64,000 nucleotides of DNA from Diphasiastrum complanatum (taxonomy: Eukaryota; Streptophyta; Lycopodiopsida; Lycopodiales; Lycopodiaceae): assembly GCA_029204225.1 (NCBI GenBank), contig CM055100.1:57858345-57922344 (forward strand), written 5' to 3'. The translations under genes and the position numbers were made by a program. The notes beneath the pieces were generated by a model that saw only the letters and a program-made list of their open reading frames with translations, was not told where the DNA came from and ran no database searches. Numbering within the stretch: the stretch's first letter is position 1; every line of letters begins with the position of its first letter. This document shows positions 56,510 to 64,000 of this stretch, in pieces.

Positions 56510-58690
56510 TTTGTAAATTTGTGTAGATTTACAAATTAATTTTTAGATTAAAAAAAGGGGTCGTTTTTGCCATTTCTCTTTTATAAGATTCCTTATCTAA
56601 GGTGTTTGATGCAAGAATGCATACCCTCACCAAGATAAATGACAGATATACCAAACAAATCCAAAAGAGTTGAAGTTGAGAATACTATGACATGTAATAT
56701 CTTTGTTATAGGAAGTTGTTGGGAAGATGCAAACGGTATAAACAAGTATTTATTAGGACTAGTGCTTCAAAATCCTCTAACTATCTGAAGTTACACTATG
56801 GCTCTAAAAATAGCAACAATTTGAATAAGAGTGGTACCAAACTTAGCTAAAATAATCTGATGTGGGTAAGATGTGATAACATGCTAACCTACAATCGAGA
56901 GAAGCCAATCCAATTCAATATTTATACACCAATAGAAAAACTCTTGATGCAAAAAGAGCCCTGTGTCACATAAGAATGCTCAATTTTGGCCAAGGTTATG
57001 TTCACATGATGAGCCATTTTGACTAGGGGAAAAAATCTATAAGCCAATAGTTTTTTTTAAGACCTTTTCCCTAGCCAACTATAATCTACATTCACATTAT
57101 GAAAATTTGTGTCTATTACATTAATGGTCCATTTGGAAGATTTCTTTTATACCATGGGGAAATGGAAATAGTAAATTAAAGTAACTTTTGAAAGGGCCCT
57201 TCATGAGTGGCATAAATCCCTCTAATGCAAGCCTTTGCAATGTACACACTAGTGGGAATAACCATAAAATAAAACCAATGATACTTGCCATATGTCTTCA
57301 TCTCTAGCATGACATACAAAACAAAAATATGGACAAATTTTTTCTTTGTATAGTTTACTCTTGAAGGCCTACCTAATTCCAAATATAGGACTAGAAAAGA
57401 ATACACCCACATAGGTGTAACAAAAAAATCTCTCTATTGGTTGCCCATCTAGAATAAAGGATTGGAAATGGATGAAAGACCTAGATCTATTGAAGATCAT
57501 AATCTCTCCTATAGAGGTCCTCTTCTATTTGTCATGGCTTTCCTCTCCCTCTCTATAGGATTATCTTCCCGTTGTAGCCATCGCTTTCCAAGGAACCGTT
57601 CACCCTCTTTGCTTGGACTTCTTTTGAGTGGAATTTTTTGCTCTAGCAAGCTAACACAACTATCTCAGTGCCAATGGAACTTTCTAGCATAACTTCTTCT
57701 CTCTCCCAAGATAGTTGTTACCTTCTCTCTTAATAATTTGTCTAGGATGCTTGTTCCTAATCACTACCTCAACCTTTTCTTATGAGTTTGGAGTAAGAGA
57801 AGCCCAAATTTCTTTTCTAGCAAAAGTACTATAGGAGTTTATTATTGTCCAAAATAATGATTTGCATCACTTTTTCTTACCATTTCTGGAGGCTAAAAGG
57901 TTCTTGAAGCATTGCCCATGAATGAGGCCAAGGCATGTTGCCATCACTGAAAAGTTTTAGGAGAAAATCATTGTAGGAGTCGTTGCTGCCATCATGGCTA
58001 ACAATCGTCCATTGCAAGTTCGTGAGGTTCCATCCTTGATCTCCAACCCATATTTAATTTGTGAAATTCAAGTGATTATCTATATGGCAATCTATTTACC
58101 AAGTCACTTCCTCTTACTATGAGCAGAGATTATAAAATCTCTTGTTGATCGAGTTGCTACTCTTGCATATATGAAAACATAAAAACAAAATCATGGGCTG
58201 ATGTTATTAGGAATTCTAATGCAATCGTTAAACTATTGGTATAGATAATCACGGCTACCCTTTTTGAACAAAATTTTAGAGATTATGAACCCTAAACAAC
58301 AAAGTCAGAGATGTTTCCAAAACAAAAGATGCAAAGCAAGAAGGAAAACAATTTTTGGATGTCACCCTTGGGTAGAAGAACCCTGGTATGGAGAGAGCTT
58401 GAAGGACAAGGAGGGATGTCTCCACCCTAACTTTTAAATTTAATATACTAGATAACAAGGGAGAAGCCCTCAGGTAGAGGGTTAAGCTTAGAGTGACCAA
58501 GGTTTAGATGGATGATGATCTCGTATTCATTCAAGTCCAAGAGAGGAAGAAGTTGTCCAAGAATCTAAATATATAAGTAGATCAATTACATTTAGGGACA
58601 ATTGTCCTTTTTTCATGAATAAAAAATTGTCTCTTGCTCCATCTATTCTTTAGACACAAGGGATAGGTACCTCAAGGAATAAAGCCTTGA
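56508..58690. other. unassigned AT-rich region
   Basis: No gene or mobile-element protein recognised; may include the degraded 5' part of the LINE that follows. Confidence 0.4.
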
Positions 58691-58699
58691 GGTCCCAAT

Positions 58700-59440
58700 T
58701 GCTCCCTTTAATTATAGGGTTTTGGAATTGTAATAATATCCACTCCTCTTCCACAAAAGAAAATTTGCATGACTTTGTTAATTGAAGTGATATCTTCTTT
58801 TCAAAGACACGTGAAGAAGTATTAATGGTTTACCATTCTACTTTGGCTTTCTTGAGTTTTTGGCTTTTCAGAATGATAGGTGCTTAGGGTGGATGACTTG
58901 CCTTTTTAGAGATTTTCTTGGCTCGATGGTGTCATTGGTTAAGCAAGATGCACATAGGATTGTATCTGGATCCAGAATTTTGAGACTTTTGATTTTGTTG
59001 ATAATTTTGCTTTCCCCTTTAAAGAGGATTAAAAAATGTATCATCATGTGCCAATAGACCCAAGGTTCTATTTCATGGGCCTCAGCTCCAAGATTGTGGA
59101 TCGACAAACCGATTTTCACTTGATGGATGGCACACTACATATTCATGCTTCGAACAATGAGAAACTAAGTGTTTTGAGATCATCAAGTGATGTTGATGGA
59201 CCTATTACTAGAGACAATGAGCTTTTACTAAATATATGTGAATATCATGAGTTGGCTATTTATACTAACTTGTCCAAATGGCCATTATATGAGGTTACAC
59301 ATGTCACCCATACAGTGGTGGACACAATGTTGTGGATAATCTTATAGGATTATTGGCTTTCATTCCTTTTATTTAAAACCCACAGTTTCTCCTACCACAC
59401 TTTTCGACCACTCTATGATTTTCCATATGGATTCTTTTAT
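58700..59440 (+). pseudogene. LINE (L1-type) APE endonuclease relic
   Basis: The plus strand begins with WNCNN and SSTKENLHDFVN, stop, SDIFFSKTREE, matching the start of an APE-type endonuclease (W-N-C/V-x-G ... DI-x-x-QET). Downstream come DVDGPITRDNELLLNICEYH, LAIYTNLSKWP and VTHVTHTVVD, the distal part with its T-x-x...-S-x-V-D box, and near 59,397-59,430 an FDHSMI that fits the SDHxxI catalytic end. Several stops and frameshifts separate these pieces. No reverse transcriptase is recognised. The APE endonuclease nicks the target DNA in L1-type elements; this copy is inactive. Confidence 0.65.
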
Positions 59441-62331
59441 TGCACCTTAAAAACCACCTCATCAAGTAAATCAAAATACATCTTCAACCATGAAAACACC
59501 TCCTTATACTAAGAGTATCTCCCCTCACTTACCTAGTTACAAATTTGAAAGCTTCCTCGAAACTCCATCTTTGTTTCTCACAACTGCCCTTCACACATCA
59601 TCACTTTCTTTTCCCTCAAAAGCCTTACCAAGCCAAAATATAGAAGTGCCCCATAAATACTTTGTATGACCAATAGTGCCATGATCTCCATACTCATGTT
59701 ACATTCACTACCACTACATTAATGCCAAACACCTCTTGCAAGACGCCCAACGTAAATATCGTTCTATGCTTTGACAAAAAGTATGAGATATCTGAAAATG
59801 CTAGGATGATGGAGTTTCTGATTAAATCCTCTTCTACGTCCTTTTGCATAAATTACTTCCTAGGGCCCCACATCTAGCTCTTATTATTGACCTCTACACT
59901 CGAACACAATATAGATGAGCTAGAGATTGTCATTTCTAGTCACTCCAAAGACAGATTTTTGGGCACATTACAATTGTACCTCAATGTATGGGAGTTCAAA
60001 ATCAATATGGGTAGTAGCAACAATCCACCTTGGAGGCATATTACAACTTAGAGATAGTGACAAACAAAGCACATGCACACCCCCCAAGAATCTAGTATTT
60101 CATGCTAGGATGACACACATTGAAGTACGTTAACGATCGGGGTAGGTGGATTATTATGTCAATTTGAGGTAGCTCAAATTAGCATAATAAACAATCTGTT
60201 TATAAGAAGTCCATTCTAGATGTAAAATGGACAACTTGTAAATAGATTTGTTATTTATGATAAGTATATCGATTGAACATTAAAGATATGGAGTTGGAAT
60301 CCATTCCACAATACATTAGCACTTCTTTTTGGAAAAAAATTTAGTAGAGAAATAAAGCTAGTCTATTGTGACACCAACAACTAAGACGTCAACATCTGAC
60401 CAAATTTCTCAACAAGGACAAAAAATTTGAAGATTTACAAATCTATTTGTATTGCAAACAAAAAGTCATTTAAGGATGCCTTTTTTGGTAGACAAATCTA
60501 TTAACATTTTCGAGCAACGCCCTATTTCTACCATAGACTAGAAGAGGTGACTTAAAATTGAGTGAGCCCCATTATTGTGAAAAACTCTAGCGAACTTACA
60601 ATTTACACTTAGCGGCAATGTACTTGTTGCACTCTATCTTTATCCGTTAAGGTTATTTTCCATTGTGTGGGTATTTTGATACTAATAGAGCTTAATCTAG
60701 CATGAGGTGTGATTTCAACCCCATCAAATTTCTATGGAAATGTGCAAGTTCAAATTAGGCAAAGCTACTCATAAAATCCATCGAACTTTGATGATATTCA
60801 TTGTCATTTCATAAAATATGGACATGCAAGATAAAAAAATGTCTACTTTTGGTTAACCATGATATCATGTTTGATTGTTAGCGTTTACAAGAGTAAACTA
60901 GTCATTTAAAGCATTGTTGAATGCATTCTCAAAAACCAAATAAAGAATGCCATGGGATTTACTAATATTGACTTTTGAAACAAACAATTATCTTGCCTGG
61001 ACACAACCACACTATCAAATCACCTAGTATTTTTTAAATGATGTGAGGATCATCAATCTAACCAACAGGGGAATACATTTCTGAAATCCCTTTCTCCAAA
61101 TTATAAATGTATTACAAATCTAAAAAATGACTACAATGTTCTGTGTTCCTAACCAAGCATGGTAAATGTGGCCAAATCCCAGGAAAAAAAAACGACCATA
61201 CAATGAAAATCCAGTTAGCGCCCGGTCTCTCTCGATACAATAAATACCATTGTGCTCCTAGTTTCAGTGCCGGAGCTATACATCAACAAAGCAGGCGTTT
61301 CATTTCCTCGACCTGCACATCTATAATATTGTGTTGCATACAGATTATGACTCCACTAAGTTACATAGTCAATTGGAACAACTTTAGATTTTGTGTTCAC
61401 TAAATCTGCTGCCAAAATTCACATGCTGTAATTGGTGCCTACGGAAACAAAAAATATGTTTCTTTATCCACTTGAGAAGTTTTCAAGTTTGGATATACGC
61501 TTTATTTGATTGGGTTGCCCAAAAAGGGTTTGAGACAGCAATCATACCATAACGTTTATTTTGGTCAAGAAGATAAAAAAGGATTTATCTAAGGCATTCT
61601 CAGCAAATCCCATTGCTTGTTTTTGTTGCATATGCTTTTTCCACTTGTCTTTGTGGTCTGTTCTGAACCTATTTTGGGAATGAGCTGCAAAAGAATGAAT
61701 CTATTTATGAAGCTCAAAATCACACTGTTGCCAACTTCCAAATATCACGGACCCACAAGTCAAATAAAGAACTCATAATCCCCCAAGAGAACTAATGAAG
61801 AACGAAGAAAGTGACTTGATAATGGTTAACTTCATTTTCTTCAAAAGCATGAGTGGCATATACTGACAATCATCAGTCGTCTATCCAAAACCAGACTTGT
61901 TTGCTCCTAATGAATTGTCCAATGAGTAAGGCAACATCATGATATGCACATCTTTATCATTTTCTATGTTCAAAATTAAATTCAAATGAATAATTTGGTA
62001 CTAATAGGCCTGAAATCACCTCAATTGGAATGATGAATAAAAGAATATAAACATGAATCTAGAGCCAAAATAATTGTATTATGGATGACGAAAATACCTG
62101 GCATTTGTGTGAGTAAAAACCAGCAGTGACCTAAATTGCAATAGATACATAATTGTTTGTGGCAATTTGATCCGGCTAACCAGATTCAGAGAATAGATTC
62201 ATGACACACTCCATGATTTTGAAGTGGTAGATCATTGTGCTTAAAAGCATGCCTCCTTATTTGAGGCTAAAGATGTACCCATATGTTACTAACATAAAAT
62301 GTCCCTTAAACTAGCTGAAACTCAGGGGAGT
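59441..62331. other. unassigned AT-rich region
   Basis: Could be degraded LINE downstream sequence at first and the 3' flank of the zinc-knuckle gene at the right. No supported feature. Confidence 0.4.
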
Positions 62332-62510
62332 TCACCTCCTTGCTCCGTTAGGGCACTCCGTGGCACGATGACCAGGTTTTCCACATCTAAAACAAGGTCC
62401 TGCATACCCCCTGCAAGAAAAAGGTTACTAGAACACGTATTTGCAGATTAAAAAGGAAAGTTAACCATCTTACAATACCAATCATAAGGCTTATAATTTG
62501 AATCAGAAAC
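62332..62510 (-). CDS. 3' end of a host gene with C-terminal CCHC zinc knuckle (last two exons)
   Basis: Two small exons on the minus strand join in phase. Exon 62,510-62,479 (32 nt) follows a strong acceptor ATTATTTTGCAG and reads VSDSNYKPYD plus two bases; donor GTATTG. The intron is 62,478-62,411 and ends TTTTTCTTGCAG. Exon 62,410-62,332 completes a tryptophan codon and reads GYAGPCFRCGKPGHRATECP then NGARR and TGA. C-x2-C-x4-H-x4-C is a zinc knuckle, binding single-stranded nucleic acid. A knuckle at the extreme C-terminus occurs in some plant DEAD-box RNA helicases and other RNA-binding proteins, so those are candidates, but the rest of the gene is not seen. Upstream exons should lie to the right, beyond about 63,000 or outside the window. 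Confidence 0.7.
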
Positions 62511-62610
62511 CTGCAAAATAATGAGCTCAAATCAGAAGTTCATGGTGTAAAAAAGCTCCTACTTATAGTTCTGACGAATCTCGATTCTTTGAATATCGAA
62601 TCTATTCGAA

Positions 62611-63002
62611 TCATTTATGGATTTCAATTAGTCTGAATTTCTCAGAATTTCAGAAGTTTGTGCTTTTCTTTTAAATTTTGAGAGTTTGCTGAAAAATTTT
62701 AACTAGTGTAGCAGGACCTCGATTTGAACTTGTGAAAAAAATTTCATTTGATTCGAATCTCCTGGGCCATGCTCCGACACATAACACCCTTGAGGGATGA
62801 ATCATTTCATTTATGGATTTCAATTAGTCTGAATTTCTCAGAATTTCAGAAGTTTGTGCTTTTCTTTTAAATTTTGAGAGTTTGCTGAAAAATTTTAACT
62901 AGTGTAGCAGGACCTCGATTTGAACTTGTGAAAAAAATTTCATTTGATTCGAATCTCCTGGGCCATGCTCCAACACATAACACCCTTGAGGGATGAATCA
63001 TT
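62611..63002. repeat. 196-bp tandem duplication
   Basis: 62,611-62,806 is repeated at 62,807-63,002 with essentially one substitution (GCTCCGACAC versus GCTCCAACAC). It lies just upstream of the visible zinc-knuckle exons, probably within an intron of that gene. Confidence 0.95.
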
Positions 63003-64000
63003 TCTACAGCACTGTTGAATGTTCTCCAACCTGTCCCTAGGTTTCGAGTTTGTTTAAAAGGTTTCCTATTTCTGTTATGATTCCTCATTGTCTCTTCCTT
63101 TCACATACTTGTCCAAACAATAAGCAGTTATAATCTTCAGTGCGAAGTCTAGTATAATACCAACATAACAGAAGAAAAGACTAAGTGCAGTATTATCTAA
63201 GATTTGGTTATAACCACATTATTATTGGAATTTGGACATAAATTTTTAATACTGTTAAATAGATTTATGACCAAAGACTTTACCATCAATATTTGAATCA
63301 CCGACATTCTTAAGGAGATCAAGTTCACCTACTACTGAGACTATATGACATATTTCTACAGTTTTGGAGAGTAAGAGACAGACACCATAACAAATGGCAG
63401 CAAAGACCACCAGCAAAGCCATTATAAGTCCCACTTTGCTCCAATTAAAATGCTAGCACTGGTCATCATCTCATCGCTTATTTGTTTTAAAAGTCTACGA
63501 ATCATCAACTAGCAAAGTATGTTCCTACCATACTCCTGTCTCATATTTCCTCTAACTTGGTATTGCTCCTCACCCACTCTTTGAAAAGTTTCATGTTGTA
63601 CCCACCAAAAGCGCTTAGCTCACAGTTTGAGTTCGTCCGTTTATCATTATCTTCCTTTAACAGAACGCTAATGTGGTTCTTAAATACATGTATCTTAGGA
63701 CCCTACTATGGAGCTAAAAATCTTCCTAAGGATCATTGCTGTCAAGAAGATTTTTTCGACCATGAATACATTGCGAAATTTCACTTGCATTTTCCCTAAT
63801 TACTTCAAAATTAATTGTAGTTGTTGACTGATTCTGCCTACAAGACTACCTGCCTGACATGTCACAAGCAATGAAACACTCAAATTCCAGTACAGGATCT
63901 TCTATATAAGGTAGCAGTCATACAATTCAACTAGACTTAACAACAGAATATTCCTATAAAAAGTAGTGGTTATTGAGGCCAAAAAAGAAAATGCAAATTG
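63003..64000. other. unassigned, probable introns of the zinc-knuckle gene
   Basis: The minus strand has a basic stretch near 63,090-63,030 (RNHNRNRKPFKQTRNLG) and one near 63,590-63,540 (QVRGNMRQEYG before a GTAGGA donor) that could be exons of an RNA-binding protein, but neither joins the downstream exons in the right phase by simple inspection. Confidence 0.3.

Overview
This 64 kb window is nuclear DNA from a land plant with a repeat-rich genome. The evidence is GT-AG introns, one clear plant-specific host gene (an RCD1/SRO protein with WWE, PARP-like and RST domains), and a dense nest of plant-type Ty1/copia and Ty3/gypsy retrotransposons, two kinds of non-LTR retroelement, and BED-DUF659-hATC type hAT transposons. 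The exact lineage cannot be fixed from sequence alone. The mix of elements makes a non-flowering land plant plausible, but that is inference. No rRNA, tRNA, organellar or bacterial genes were seen.

Layout. 0-10 kb is a nest of broken LTR retrotransposons: a copia integrase relic (1-571), a 5'-truncated minus-strand copia with its 3' LTR (574-3865), a plus-strand gypsy reverse-transcriptase relic (3868-4459), a second minus copia 3' end (4460-5976), a plus-strand copia (5977-7897) and a third minus copia relic (7900-9390). 10-25 kb is AT-rich and mostly unrecognised. It holds a SINE-like tRNA-related repeat, a gypsy LTR, the 3' end of a non-LTR element with a CCHC/RLE-type tail (15.6-17 kb), an LTR relic and weak host-exon candidates.

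25.6-43.3 kb is the most interesting part: three related hAT elements. hAT1 (25,650-29,898, minus) has matching terminal repeats and a perfect 8-bp target duplication. hAT2 (32,926-35,404, plus) is an internally deleted relative sitting in a TA microsatellite. hAT3 (about 35.4-43.3 kb, plus) is flanked by unusually CpG-rich ends and is split by a nested 4.2 kb copia element (35,918-40,128).

43.5-46 kb holds large microsatellites, a short diverged repeat and a gypsy LTR. The host SRO gene lies on the minus strand at 46.1-48.8 kb; five coding exons can be joined in phase (602 codons, plus a tail). From 50 to 60 kb there are more copia, gypsy and LINE endonuclease relics. At 62.3-62.5 kb the last two exons of a host gene ending in a CCHC zinc knuckle are visible on the minus strand, next to a nearly perfect 196-bp tandem duplication.

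Apart from the two host genes, nearly every coding segment here is interrupted by stops and frameshifts, so the transposons look defective. hAT1 is the best preserved but lacks the linker and the first part of DUF659.
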